The notes beneath the pieces are model-generated. The model worked only from the letters and a program-made list of their open reading frames with translations. It was not told the origin of the DNA and made no database searches. Positions 1 through 8,477 of a stretch of DNA of 64,000 bases are shown here, in pieces. The number at the start of each line of letters is the position of its first letter. The first letter of the stretch is position 1. Origin of the DNA: Xaviernesmea oryzae (GTDB taxonomy: Bacteria > Pseudomonadota > Alphaproteobacteria > Rhizobiales > Rhizobiaceae); assembly GCF_900177415.1 (NCBI RefSeq), contig NZ_FXAF01000002.1:496001-560000 (forward strand). Reading direction: 5' to 3'. A program made the position numbers and the translations under genes.

Positions 1-1251
1 CACCGTATCGCGATACTTGTCGTTCCATTCGGCCCAGCCGGGCGGAAAGCCGCCGACCTGATAGCCGCCCGGACCGATATCCCACGGCTCGCCGATCAGC
101 TTGACCTTCGAAAGAACCGGATCCTGCGTCATCGCGTCGAAGAAGCCGCCGCGCTGGTCGAAACCCTGCGGCTCGCGGCCGAGGATGGTGCCGAGATCGA
201 AGCGGAAACCGTCGACATGCATGAATTCCGTCCAGTACCGCAGGGAATCCATGATGAGCTGCAGCACGCGCGGATGGGATGTGTTGACCGTGTTTCCCGT
301 GCCCGTATCGTTGATGTAGTAACGATGCTGGTCGGGCATCGTCCTATAGTAGGAGAAGTTGTCGATGCCCTTGAAGGAAAGCGTGGGGCCGAGCTCGTTG
401 CCCTCCGCCGTATGGTTGTAGACCACGTCGAGGATGACCTCGATGCCGGCGTCGTGGAAGCTCCGCACCATGTCGCGGAACCCCTGGATGCCTTTCGGCC
501 CGTAATAACGGGAGGCCGGCGCGAAAAACCCAAGCGTGTTGTAGCCCCAGAAGTTCTTCAGGCCCTTGTCGAGCAGGTGCTGGTCGTCCGGAAAATAATG
601 CACCGGCATCAATTCGACCGAGGTGATGCCGAGGCTCCTGATATAGTCGACCGAGGCCTTGTGGCCCATGCCCTCGAACGTGCCGCGCAGATTCTCGGGG
701 ATGCCCGGATTGAGCTGGGTGAAACCCTTCACATGGGTCTCGTAGATAACCGCCGCGGGCCAGGGAATGTCCGGCCGGTTCCGGTCCTGCCAGTCGAATT
801 CGTTCGGATCGATCACCCGGCATTTCGGCATGAAGGGCGCGCTGTCGCTCTCGTCGAAGGTCAGGTCCTTGTCCTCGTGCAGGAGGTCGTAGGCGAAATG
901 CGCCTCGTTCCACTGCACGTCGCCGACGAGCTCGCGGGCATAGGGATCGATCAGCAGCTTGTTCGGGTTGAACCGGTGCCCGTTCTCCGGATCGTAGGGA
1001 CCGTGGACGCGGTATCCGTAGAGCGCGCCGGGCTTCAGGCCCGGAACGTAACCATGCCAGATCTCGTGCGTATATTCCGGAAGCTCGAGCCGGGCGATCT
1101 CGACCTTTCCGGTGCTGTCGTAGAGGCAGAGCTCGACGCGCTCGGCATGCGCCGAGAAGATCGCGAAATTGACGCCTTCGCCGTTGAAATTGGCGCCGAG
1201 CTGGAGCCATGAGCCGGGCTCGACGACGAAGCGGTTCGCCTTGGTATCCAT
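1..1251 (-). CDS. glgX: Glycogen debranching enzyme GlgX, N-terminal part (gene runs off the left edge)
   Basis: Frame begins MDTKANRFVVEPGSW and reads 417 codons without a stop to base 1. It has an N-terminal CBM48-like early-set domain (NFNGEGVNFAIFSAHAERVELCL) followed by the start of a GH13 barrel (IYETHVKGFT, region I DVVYNHTAEG, region II DGFRFDLGT with the nucleophile Asp). This is the isoamylase-type GlgX family, which hydrolyses alpha-1,6 branches of glycogen in the cytoplasm; in rhizobia it often sits with trehalose or glycogen genes, and treZ lies 12 kb away here. The ATG at 1251 is preceded by AAAGGTG at a good distance. The C-terminal third is outside the window, so completeness cannot be judged. 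Confidence 0.93.
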   Translation of the reverse strand, partial: MDTKANRFVVEPGSWLQLGANFNGEGVNFAIFSAHAERVELCLYDSTGKVEIARLELPEYTHEIWHGYVPGLKPGALYGYRVHGPYDPENGHRFNPNKLLIDPYARELVGDVQWNEAHFAYDLLHEDKDLTFDESDSAPFMPKCRVIDPNEFDWQDRNRPDIPWPAAVIYETHVKGFTQLNPGIPENLRGTFEGMGHKASVDYIRSLGITSVELMPVHYFPDDQHLLDKGLKNFWGYNTLGFFAPASRYYGPKGIQGFRDMVRSFHDAGIEVILDVVYNHTAEGNELGPTLSFKGIDNFSYYRTMPDQHRYYINDTGTGNTVNTSHPRVLQLIMDSLRYWTEFMHVDGFRFDLGTILGREPQGFDQRGGFFDAMTQDPVLSKVKLIGEPWDIGPGGYQVGGFPPGWAEWNDKYRDTV

Positions 1252-1332
1252 GCCGCACCTTTCACAAAAGTCCTCTACTAATGGTGCAGCACAGCATTTC
1301 GTTCCCGGCTCGCGCGATTATGGTTCGCGCGA

Positions 1333-1560
1333 TCACGGGTTGCCGGACCCGGCGGGAGGCGTGCTGGTATTGCCGGAGGGCGGATTGGCGGGGCTCGGGC
1401 CGCCCGTGCCCGTCTGCGGCGTGCTGCTGCGATCGGCCGGAGCGGTGTTCTCGGGTTGGGGCTGCGGCGTGTTGTTCACCGGGTCGCTCTGGTTTTCGCC
1501 GCTGTCGCCGCAGGCGCTCAAGAGCAGGACAGCCGAAAGGGCGATGATCAAACGCTTCAT
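1333..1560 (-). CDS. Small predicted lipoprotein, Pro/Ser/Thr-rich
   Basis: A 75-residue protein with a short signal peptide (MKRLIIALSAVLLLSAC) ending in a lipobox LLSAC; Cys17 would be lipidated. The rest is low-complexity Pro/Asn/Ser/Thr/Gly with no recognisable domain, typical of short periplasmic lipoproteins of rhizobia. Its ATG overlaps the stop of the upstream gene as ATGA, so the two are probably translationally coupled. Function unknown. Confidence 0.75.
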   Translation of the reverse strand: MKRLIIALSAVLLLSACGDSGENQSDPVNNTPQPQPENTAPADRSSTPQTGTGGPSPANPPSGNTSTPPAGSGNP

Positions 1561-1859
1561 TTTCCATCTTCTCCGTTGGATTTTCCGATCCCGGCCTTGC
1601 TGACGGCACCCCGCCGGCGGCGTTCGTCGAGCGCGACGACCTTCTCGACCGCGACCACGTCTTCGGCCGCTGCGACCGGGACCGGATCGCTGGCGATCGC
1701 TTCCAGGACCTCCGGGGAAAGCGCGCCCTCGCGGATGACGTATTCCAGCGCCTCGCGCGTCTGGCGCTCCGCTTTCAGCTGGGCGTAAAGCGCCAGGATC
1801 AGCCGGTCACGGACATCATGTTTCCTACCCCCGCCCCCTGTTCCGGCGAACTCTGCCAT
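1557..1859 (-). CDS. Hypothetical protein, 100 aa
   Basis: Soluble charged protein with a predicted helical centre (RLILALYAQLKAERQTREALEYVIREG) and a basic C-terminus. I recognise no family. It is first in a two-gene unit with the lipoprotein gene (4-bp ATGA overlap) and divergent from the gene at 1972. A weak EcfG-like promoter lies 30-55 bp upstream. The ATG at 1859 has an AGGAGG-type ribosome site just upstream. Confidence 0.65.
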   Translation of the reverse strand: MAEFAGTGGGGRKHDVRDRLILALYAQLKAERQTREALEYVIREGALSPEVLEAIASDPVPVAAAEDVVAVEKVVALDERRRRGAVSKAGIGKSNGEDGK

Positions 1860-1888
1860 AGTTTCCTCCTGTCCCTGCTCGAAAGGTC

Positions 1889-1913
1889 AACTTTCCGCTG
1901 GAGCGATTGTTCC
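1889..1913 (-). promoter_or_regulatory. Weak EcfG-type promoter candidate
   Basis: GGAAC (1913-1909) and AGTT (1892-1889) are 16 bp apart on the minus strand, about 30 bp upstream of the gene starting at 1859. The -10 departs from CGTT/GGTT at its first base. Confidence 0.35.
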
Positions 1914-1971
1914 CTCCGCCCGAGCCTCCCCTATCTCCCTGAAAGGGAAAAACACGACGAGGAGGCGAGCC

Positions 1972-2238
1972 ATGGCTGCGCTGGCACCGGAAGAACTGGA
2001 AGGGCGGCTGAATGCCCACCGCGAACTGCTGATCGAGTTGCTGGCCGCGATGATCGGCGGCGAAGTCACCATCACGGCGCTCCTGCGGCGCCTGAGGGAA
2101 GACGCCACCTTCAAGGACAATGAAGAGGACCCCGGCGTGCTGCCGGAAGACGCGTTCGCGATCGAGAATTCCGCCGCGCGCGAGGTCCGCGCCATCCTCG
2201 AAGCGGCCCGCGCCAGGGCCGAAGCGGACAGTCGTTAA
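1972..2238 (+). CDS. Hypothetical protein, 88 aa, helical
   Basis: ATG at 1972 follows GAGGAGG. The protein is acidic and probably all-helical (AALAPEELEGRLNAHRELL...[11 protein letters not shown]), with no membrane segment. I do not recognise the family. It is divergent from the 1557-1859 gene across about 110 bp. Confidence 0.65.
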   Translation: MAALAPEELEGRLNAHRELLIELLAAMIGGEVTITALLRRLREDATFKDNEEDPGVLPEDAFAIENSAAREVRAILEAARARAEADSR

Positions 2239-2289
2239 CCATGGCAATTCATATTTGCGGCGATCCTGCCACGTTTATGGCTATTTCGT

Positions 2290-2314
2290 GGAACTAAAAT
2301 ACCATTGACTCGTT
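2290..2314 (+). promoter_or_regulatory. EcfG (RpoE2)-type promoter
   Basis: GGAAC (2290-2294), 16 bp, CGTT (2311-2314): an exact match to the alpha-proteobacterial general-stress sigma consensus. It ends 30 bp before the ATG of the 25-residue ORF. Confidence 0.7.
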
Positions 2315-2343
2315 CATTCACCACCAAAGCGACGGAGGCGTCT

Positions 2344-2421
2344 ATGGTCAGGGAATGGGTAGAAGCTGCAGGCTTCGTTCTATTGATAGCGGCCTGCTAC
2401 ATGATGGTCATTCCGGTTTAA
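2344..2421 (+). CDS. Tiny single-span membrane protein, 25 aa
   Basis: ATG at 2344 is preceded by GGAGG (7-bp spacing) and a consensus EcfG promoter. The 25 codons encode a short acidic head (MVREWVEAAG) and one hydrophobic segment (FVLLIAACYMMVIPV) ending at TAA. It is too short for ordinary gene finders. Spacing of promoter, ribosome site, start and membrane helix argues that it is real. Function unknown; small one-span proteins often modulate larger membrane complexes. Confidence 0.6.
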   Translation: MVREWVEAAGFVLLIAACYMMVIPV

Positions 2422-2443
2422 GCTCCTGGGGAGGAGAGAGGCC

Positions 2444-3508
2444 TCACGGCCCCTTGCTCTCGCGGCCGGAGAAGAAGGCCGCGAGAGCGGCGACATCCTC
2501 GTCGTCCAGGTTTTTGGCGGCTTCCGTCATCAGGTGGCTGAACGAGGAACCACCCCGGACGCCTTCACGGAACAGCCGGAGCTGCTGCTCCAGATAAGCG
2601 GCGTTCTGGCCCGAAAGGTACGGATAGGCGGGATTGCCGCCGGGCTTTTCGTGGCAGCTGAAACAGGCGGGTATCCTGTCCGCCGCCCTTCCCCTCTCGG
2701 CAAGCTCCCTTCCCTTTTCGGTCAACTGCGGATCGGCCGCAGCCGCGGCGCGTTGCGGCCGGGCCTGCTTGGCATAGTAGCCGGCAAGCTCCGGCAGGCT
2801 CTCCTCCGACAATGTGCCGACCGCCACCTGCATGATGCCGCTCGGCCGCTTTCCTTCGGCATAGGCGCGCAGGCTGTTGAGCAGGTAGGCCTCCGACTGG
2901 CCGGCAAGCCGCGGAATGATGCTGCCGTCGTTGAGCTTCTTCTCCGCATGGCAGCTCTCGCAGGTGATCGGCAGCGGCGAGACCTCGCCGGCGGTGCCGA
3001 TGCCGTGCAGGCCGGATGCCTGCAGATAGGCGTTCGTGTCCATCTCCGGCAGCTTGCGGAGAAAGGCGACCATGGCCCAGACCTCGTCGTCGCGCGCCTG
3101 CGCCGGCCAGGCCGGCATGCCGGTGAAGCGCACGCCGTGCTTGACGATCTCGAAGAGCTGCGCGTCGCTCCAGTCGGGCACGACCGTTTTGAGGTCCGGC
3201 GGCGACGGCAGCATGGCGAGCACCGCATCCGAACGGGGCTGCGCCGGCGAGCCGTGGCAGATGGCGCACCCCGTCTCGTAATGTCCCGCCGCCGGCGGAA
3301 GCAGCGCCGGATCGTCAAGTGGCGGAACCTCGACGGAAAGCGCTGCGGTGCGCACGGAATTCCTCATCACCCAGTGCAGGAACCAGTCGGTCACGGCCCA
3401 ATGACCGGTGCTGGCCTGGATGCCCATCAGCCCCGACCAGGCGAACAGCATGCCGGACAGGGGCAAAGCCACGACCAACCCGATGAGATGCTTTCGGCGA
3501 ATCCTCAT
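2444..3508 (-). CDS. Tri-heme membrane-anchored cytochrome c
   Basis: A 354-residue protein with an uncleaved-looking N-terminal membrane helix (about residues 9-30) and three CXXCH haem sites: CAICH at 81-85, CESCH at 183-187 and CFSCH at 282-286. The first part is a mono-haem class I cytochrome; the last two form a cytochrome c4-like di-haem unit (RLAGQSEAYLL and YLSGQNAAYLEQQL repeats). It is the last gene of the oxidase cluster and its start overlaps the CtaG-like gene by 4 bp, so it probably delivers electrons to this oxidase from the periplasmic side. The donor role is inferred from context. Confidence 0.85.
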   Translation of the reverse strand: MRIRRKHLIGLVVALPLSGMLFAWSGLMGIQASTGHWAVTDWFLHWVMRNSVRTAALSVEVPPLDDPALLPPAAGHYETGCAICHGSPAQPRSDAVLAMLPSPPDLKTVVPDWSDAQLFEIVKHGVRFTGMPAWPAQARDDEVWAMVAFLRKLPEMDTNAYLQASGLHGIGTAGEVSPLPITCESCHAEKKLNDGSIIPRLAGQSEAYLLNSLRAYAEGKRPSGIMQVAVGTLSEESLPELAGYYAKQARPQRAAAAADPQLTEKGRELAERGRAADRIPACFSCHEKPGGNPAYPYLSGQNAAYLEQQLRLFREGVRGGSSFSHLMTEAAKNLDDEDVAALAAFFSGRESKGP

Positions 3509-4380
3509 CGGCTATCCCTCCTCCCCAAAGCCTCCGGCGCGCCGCCGTTGAGCGTGCGGGCAAGCAGCGCCACGCCGCCGGCCAGATAGACCGCCGCTCC
3601 CACCATCAGCATGATCACGCCGCCCGCCTGCTGATCCGCCGCAGCGGTGAGCGTGACGCCGAAACATATCACCACCCCTTCACCGTAGAGCGGCCGCGGC
3701 GACAAGGAAAGGAGCGCGCCGAGCAGCGTCATGTGCATGGAGGTGAAGAGCAGGCCGAACGTGCCGGAAAGCCGCCGCTCCTCGCGTCCGTCCGCGGCAC
3801 CACCGAGGCAGGAAAGCCAGAGCGCAAGGCCGGCGCCGAGGAAGACGGCCTGTTCTGCGGCCGCGAAGAAGGCGGAGGTTTCCGAAAGGCCCCGCATTGC
3901 GGGAACATGCCAGGCCCAGACGGCGAAGAGTTCGACCAGCGAGGCGGTGAGCGGCGTCAGCCAGCCCCTGCCCGCGGTGAAATCGAAGCGCGTTCCGGAC
4001 AGACCGATGGCGATGAGCGGCGCGGCACCCGCCACCACGCCCATATGCGCGATCATATGGACGGAAAACGAGCTTCGGTCCGCAAAGGGAAGCAGGACCG
4101 CCCAGAGCAGGAACAGCATGATCAAGCCAACGATGAGTGCTGCACGTTTGAAAGCCGAAAGGGACGGAGTGATGGCACGGCGAACTCCCTCTGATCTCCC
4201 ATGTGGGGGAGATGGCGCCAAAGGCGGCAGAGGGGGGTGTGACGGTGGCGCGGCGGCCGCATCGGCTAAGGGAGTGTGCTCGCGATACCCCCCTCTGCCC
4301 TGCCGGGCATCTCCCCCACAAGGGGGGAGATCGGCTGGATGCTGCGCCTTCCGCCCCATATACGTTTGCTTCGCCCTCAT
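3505..4380 (-). CDS. CtaG-like (caa3-type) cytochrome oxidase assembly membrane protein carrying a translated RIME repeat
   Basis: The C-terminal 220 residues form a polytopic membrane protein with the caa3_CtaG pattern (HMIAHMGVV, ELFAVWAWHVPA, SMHMTLLGALL, QQAGGVIM). Family members serve copper delivery or assembly of caa3-type oxidases. The ATG at 4380 overlaps the previous stop as ATGA, the same coupling as the neighbouring genes, which favours this start. From it, residues about 15-63 are encoded by a RIME-like palindrome (4192-4338), giving a Pro/Gly/Arg-rich leader. An internal start after the repeat is possible, but I see only poor candidates such as ATG at the first membrane helix. 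Confidence 0.82.
   Translation of the reverse strand: MRAKQTYMGRKAQHPADLPPCGGDARQGRGGYREHTPLADAAAAPPSHPPLPPLAPSPPHGRSEGVRRAITPSLSAFKRAALIVGLIMLFLLWAVLLPFADRSSFSVHMIAHMGVVAGAAPLIAIGLSGTRFDFTAGRGWLTPLTASLVELFAVWAWHVPAMRGLSETSAFFAAAEQAVFLGAGLALWLSCLGGAADGREERRLSGTFGLLFTSMHMTLLGALLSLSPRPLYGEGVVICFGVTLTAAADQQAGGVIMLMVGAAVYLAGGVALLARTLNGGAPEALGRRDSR
4192..4338. repeat. RIME-like composite palindrome inside the CtaG-like reading frame
   Basis: Two inverted arms: 4192-4239 (diverged) and 4288-4334, containing CCCCCTCTGCCCTGCCGGGC and GGGGGGAGATCGG. They are separated by about 48 bp. Each arm is itself a hairpin (CTCCCCC...GGGGGAG). The same arm occurs twice near 42.9 kb. The sequence type matches Rhizobium intergenic mosaic elements. 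Confidence 0.8.
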
Positions 4381-4760
4381 GACTGGCACTCCGCGATGAA
4401 GATCAGCGGGATGGCCAGATAGGCGACGGCCACGAAGCTGAGGCCGGAAAGCAGCAGCGTTGCGAAACCCTGGAAGAACCTGCGGTCCTGGCGGGTCGGC
4501 GCGTCGTGGGGAGGGTCTCCCGATCCGAAACCCCATTGCCGCCAAGCGAGAAAGGCCGAGAGCACGATCATCGCGAGAGCCAGCAGGGTGAAGACGCCGA
4601 GCCCGATCCGGACCGTCTCGAACGAAAGATGAAGGGCAAGGCCCTTGGCGCAGAAAACCGCCACGGTGACGTAGCAGACGACGAAATGCAGTGCCCAGAC
4701 CGTCGGCGCGGTGAAGAGCGTCCAGAGCGTTTCGATCTCGCGCGGAATGAAGCTTTTCAT
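4377..4760 (-). CDS. Small three-span membrane protein of the oxidase cluster
   Basis: 127 residues starting MKSFIPREIETLW, with three hydrophobic segments (about 19-37, 47-68 and 97-122). It lies between the fused oxidase subunit I/III gene and the CtaG-like gene, with ATGA overlaps at both ends (4757-4760 and 4377-4380), so it belongs to the same transcript. Possibly a small accessory or subunit IV-like component. I do not recognise a defined family, and the role is inferred from position. Confidence 0.75.
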   Translation of the reverse strand: MKSFIPREIETLWTLFTAPTVWALHFVVCYVTVAVFCAKGLALHLSFETVRIGLGVFTLLALAMIVLSAFLAWRQWGFGSGDPPHDAPTRQDRRFFQGFATLLLSGLSFVAVAYLAIPLIFIAECQS

Positions 4761-7270
4761 GATGCCACCAGCGGAAAGAGGCCGATCACTCCGAAGGTCA
4801 CGACGGCGGTGACGGCCGTGAAGTGCCAATAGAGCGCGACATTGCGGATATCCTGGTCGTATTCGGCGGTCATCCTGCCGGCGAAACTGCGCGCCAGGCA
4901 ATAGAGTTGCATGATCGCGCCGATCGCCCCGTGGGCGACCGTCCAGATCGCCAGGATCCATACGATGGCCGGATAGACGTTGGAGGTCGGCTCCATGCCG
5001 TGGAGATACGGTCCGGCCAGGCCCGCGAGCGAGGCGGCGACCGTGACGAGGCAGGCCGCGACAAGCGCGAGCCGTGCCCCCGCCGGTCCTTTTTCATTGA
5101 GTTCCCGGGCAAGGAGCGTCAGCCCCCAGGCGATCACGAAAAGCGCCAGTGCCGCCATCGGCCAGAATATGCCGGGCCCTTGAGCCGCCGCGGTGAAATC
5201 GTCATGGATCGTCCAATAGAAGAAATAGCCGAAGACGAGGCTCGCGAAGGCGGTGCCATCGCCCACCATGGTGATGAACATCGCCCACCAGCCGACCGAG
5301 GCAGGCCCGGAAACGTAGATCGGCAGCGTCTTGCCGAGGCCGACGTCCATTTCCGGCGCCTCCGGAATGGGCGCCGTGCCGGTCCAGAGCCACGAGACGA
5401 TGGCGATGAAGGTGACGACGGCCGCGACGATCGTGGCGATCCACCAGTGGAAGGTGAGCGCGATGAAGACGCCCCCGAGCGCCATGGCGGCGATGATCGT
5501 CACATAGGACACGCCGCCGACGCGCAGGCACTGGATCGGCTCGGCATCGAGCACCGACGTCACCAGCGTTTCGCGATAGCCCGATTTCGCATCCGGCAGG
5601 TAGAAGCGCCCCGCTTCGATATCCGCCTGCAGGTTCGGCTGATCCCAAAGAGGATAGCGGCTGGTGATGATCGGCACGGAGCGCATGCCCCAGCTTTCCG
5701 CCGGGTCGCTCGTCCATTCCAGCGTGCCGGAATTCCAGGGATTGAGATTGCGCCCCTCAGGCTCCGGTTTCGGCCGGAGGATGTCGACGACGAAGGTCGC
5801 CACGCCGGACGCGAAGATGAAGGCGCCGACGGTGGAGATCAGGTTGAACCAGTCCCAGCCGATGCCTTCCGGATAGGTGAAGACGCGGCGCGGCATGCCG
5901 CGCAGGCCGGAGAAATGCATCGGAAAGAAGGCGATGTTGAAGCCCGAGAACATCAGCCAGAAAGCGACCTTGCCCCAGGCGTCGCTCAGCCTCTTTCCGG
6001 TGACGAAGGGGAAATAATAGTAGATGCCGGCCACGACCGGAAACAGCATGCCGCCGATCAGCACGTAATGCAGATGGGCGACGACGAAATAGGTGTCGTG
6101 CGCCTGCCAGTCGAACGGCACCAGCGCCACCATGACACCCGTCAATCCGCCGATGACGAAGATGATCAGTCCGCCGGCGCCGAAGAGCATCGGCACGGAG
6201 AAGATCACCCGGCCGGCCAGCATTGTGGCGATGAAGACGAAGATCTGCACGCCGGTCGGGATCGCCACCGCCTCCGAGGCCGCGGAGAAGAAGGCGAGCG
6301 AAATCTGCGGCAGGCCGGTGGTGAACATGTGATGCACCCAGAGCCCGAAGCTCAGGAACCCCGTGCCGACCGCCGCGAGCACGATCCACGAATACCCGAC
6401 GATCGGCCGCTGCGAGAAGGTCGGCACGATCATCGCCATCAGCGCGATCGCCGGCAGGAAGATGATGTAGACCTCCGGATGGCCGAATATCCAGAAGAGG
6501 TGCTGCCAGAGCAGCGGATCGCCGCCGCGCTCCGCATCGAAGAAGGGCCAGTCGAACATCCGCTCCATCTCGAACAGGATGTCGCCGGCGATCAGCGGCG
6601 GGAAGGCGAAGAGGATCATGCCCGCGACGATCAGCAGATACCAGGCGAACATCGGCATCAGGTTGATGCGCATACCGGGCGCCCGGCATTTCATGATCCC
6701 GACGATGATCTCGACGGCGGCCGCGATCGAGGCCACTTCGATGAAGGAAAGGCCGAGCAGCCAGATATCGGCGCCGATGCCGGAATATTCCTTGTCGGTC
6801 GCAAGCGGCGGATACATGAACCACCCCGCATTGGGGGCCGCGTTGAAGAAGATCGAACCGCAGACGAAGATGCCCCCGAGCAGGAAGCTCCAGAAGCCGA
6901 AGGCGGAAAGCCGCGGGAAGGGCAGCTCGCGGGCGCCGAGCATGGACGGCAGCAGGAAGATCGCCCAGGCCTCGAAGATCGGCACGGCGAACAGGAACAT
7001 CATCACCGTGCCGTGCAGCGTGAACGCCTGATTGAAAAGGTCGGCGGAGATGAGGTCGTTCTCCGGCACGACGAGCTGCAGGCGCACCAGAAGCGCGAGC
7101 AGCCCGGCGAACAGCATGAAGATGAAGGCGGTCACACCGTACCAGAGGCCGATCTGGGTGTTGTTGACCGAGGTCCAATAGCGGATGCCCTTCGGCGTCT
7201 CCCATACCTTACGCAGCCGCTCCTCCTGCGCCGCCCGCTCTTCCGGCGAGAAATTGCCGAGCTCCCCCAT
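4757..7270 (-). CDS. coxN: Cytochrome c oxidase subunit I fused to subunit III
   Basis: 837 residues. Residues 1 to about 560 are haem-copper oxidase subunit I: HGTVMMF (His86, low-spin haem ligand), WIFGHPEVYI (CuB His and cross-linked Tyr region), VHHMFTTG (CuB ligands) and AHLHYVLIGG (haem ligands). From about 590 a subunit III-like domain follows (GWWAMFITMVGDGTAFASLVFGYFF split over several helices). The enzyme reduces O2 to water at the inner membrane and pumps protons. GHPEVYI marks an A-type oxidase. I/III fusions occur in caa3-type oxidases; the cluster resembles rhizobial coxMNOP, with the N and O functions joined here. It is coupled downstream by ATGA, and upstream lies the subunit II gene. 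Confidence 0.93.
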   Translation of the reverse strand: MGELGNFSPEERAAQEERLRKVWETPKGIRYWTSVNNTQIGLWYGVTAFIFMLFAGLLALLVRLQLVVPENDLISADLFNQAFTLHGTVMMFLFAVPIFEAWAIFLLPSMLGARELPFPRLSAFGFWSFLLGGIFVCGSIFFNAAPNAGWFMYPPLATDKEYSGIGADIWLLGLSFIEVASIAAAVEIIVGIMKCRAPGMRINLMPMFAWYLLIVAGMILFAFPPLIAGDILFEMERMFDWPFFDAERGGDPLLWQHLFWIFGHPEVYIIFLPAIALMAMIVPTFSQRPIVGYSWIVLAAVGTGFLSFGLWVHHMFTTGLPQISLAFFSAASEAVAIPTGVQIFVFIATMLAGRVIFSVPMLFGAGGLIIFVIGGLTGVMVALVPFDWQAHDTYFVVAHLHYVLIGGMLFPVVAGIYYYFPFVTGKRLSDAWGKVAFWLMFSGFNIAFFPMHFSGLRGMPRRVFTYPEGIGWDWFNLISTVGAFIFASGVATFVVDILRPKPEPEGRNLNPWNSGTLEWTSDPAESWGMRSVPIITSRYPLWDQPNLQADIEAGRFYLPDAKSGYRETLVTSVLDAEPIQCLRVGGVSYVTIIAAMALGGVFIALTFHWWIATIVAAVVTFIAIVSWLWTGTAPIPEAPEMDVGLGKTLPIYVSGPASVGWWAMFITMVGDGTAFASLVFGYFFYWTIHDDFTAAAQGPGIFWPMAALALFVIAWGLTLLARELNEKGPAGARLALVAACLVTVAASLAGLAGPYLHGMEPTSNVYPAIVWILAIWTVAHGAIGAIMQLYCLARSFAGRMTAEYDQDIRNVALYWHFTAVTAVVTFGVIGLFPLVAS

Positions 7271-7286
7271 TACATGAGCCTCTTTG

Positions 7287-8354
7287 TCATTTGAGCCCCT
7301 TCAGATAGGTTGCGATCCGGCCGACGTCGGCGTCGGGCAGCATGCCGAAATGCGGCATGAGCGCGCCGGGCTTCACCTCCCCCGGATAGCGGATGAAACG
7401 GGCGATATGTTCCTGCTCATTGGCAAGCGTGCCCGCACCGACCGAGCCCCGCTCGCCGAAGGCGGTGAGATCCGGACCGATCGTGCCGCGCGCCTCGGTT
7501 CCGGAGATCGTGTGACAAGCGGCGCATCCATGCTTCAGGAACAGCGCCAGACCTTCTGAATCCCCGGCGCCGGACGCGTTCCGCCGCGCCGACACCCAGT
7601 CCTCGAACGCCTGCGGCTCCAGGGCGAGCACCGTGAAAGCCATCAGCGCGTGCGAGGTCCCGCAGAATTCGGCGCAGACGCCGCGATAGGTACCGGGCTT
7701 TTCGGCCAGGAGAGCAAGCCGGTTCTCGCGGCCGGGAATCATGTCCATCTTGCCGCCGAGCACGGGAATCCAGAAGGAATGGATGACGTCCGGCGACGTG
7801 AGCGAGAAGACGACGCGTTCTCCGACCGGAACGCGCACTTCGTTTGCCGTCTCGAAGAGAACCTCGCCATCCTCCCCGAGATAGCGCACCCGCCACCAGA
7901 ACTGCTCTCCGGTGACCTCGATGCGGCGCAGTCCGCCGTCTTCGTCCTGAAACCACGGCCGGACATTCGGCATCAGCCAGACGGCATAGGAAAGAAGCGC
8001 GGCAAGGATGACGGTCGGCATGACCGCGCCGCCCCAGAGGATGAACTGGCCGGCTCCCTTTTCCGAATGCGCCCGCCTCTTGCGCGCCGCATAGACGAGC
8101 ATCGCCACGACGCCCGCCCAGATGACGGCGCCGCCTGTCAGCATGACGAAGAAAAGCGTGGCGACATCCGCCGCTTCCCGACCGGCGGGATCGAGCGCCG
8201 ACTGGATGCCGGAGCAGGAAGCGGTCATGGGACAGAGGAGAAGGGCGGGAATGGCCCGGATCGCCCGCCGATGGGTGCCCCGAGCGTCGCCAAGGCCGAA
8301 AATCTGTCTTGATCGGATTGGCCGGCTGGAACCGGTCAAGCGGTCATCCTTCAT
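7287..8354 (-). CDS. coxM: Cytochrome c oxidase subunit II with C-terminal cytochrome c domain
   Basis: 355 residues. A long N-terminus leads to a lipoprotein-type signal (ALLLCPMTASC), then two membrane helices, a cupredoxin domain with the CuA site (VIHSFW His and CAEFCGTSHALM), and a C-terminal class I cytochrome c (CAACH, distal Met in PGALMPHFGM). This is the caa3/CoxM architecture, in which the fused haem takes electrons directly from cytochrome c pools. It is the first gene of the oxidase operon, with an exact EcfG promoter at 8411-8435. The true start may lie inside the first 30 codons because no good ribosome site precedes 8354. Confidence 0.92.
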   Translation of the reverse strand: MKDDRLTGSSRPIRSRQIFGLGDARGTHRRAIRAIPALLLCPMTASCSGIQSALDPAGREAADVATLFFVMLTGGAVIWAGVVAMLVYAARKRRAHSEKGAGQFILWGGAVMPTVILAALLSYAVWLMPNVRPWFQDEDGGLRRIEVTGEQFWWRVRYLGEDGEVLFETANEVRVPVGERVVFSLTSPDVIHSFWIPVLGGKMDMIPGRENRLALLAEKPGTYRGVCAEFCGTSHALMAFTVLALEPQAFEDWVSARRNASGAGDSEGLALFLKHGCAACHTISGTEARGTIGPDLTAFGERGSVGAGTLANEQEHIARFIRYPGEVKPGALMPHFGMLPDADVGRIATYLKGLK

Positions 8355-8410
8355 TCGGCGGGCACCCGGAAAAGTTCATCAGCGGCGGGGAGCGCAGACA
8401 TCCGGCGTCA

Positions 8411-8435
8411 AACGCACGACACGGAATTTTGTTCC
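8411..8435 (-). promoter_or_regulatory. EcfG-type promoter of the oxidase operon
   Basis: Minus strand GGAAC (8435-8431), 16 bp, CGTT (8414-8411), exact consensus, about 57 bp before the first oxidase start codon. Confidence 0.7.
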
Positions 8436-8477
8436 AGAACCGCACGATAACGTTGTGTAACGGGCTGCAAAAAAGAT

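Noticed and set aside
4823..7294. 823-codon open frame antisense to the oxidase I/III gene
   Set aside because: Composition is Arg/Glu/His-rich, as expected from the complement of a hydrophobic high-GC gene. The minus-strand frame has all oxidase active-site motifs. No ribosome site or domain on the plus strand.
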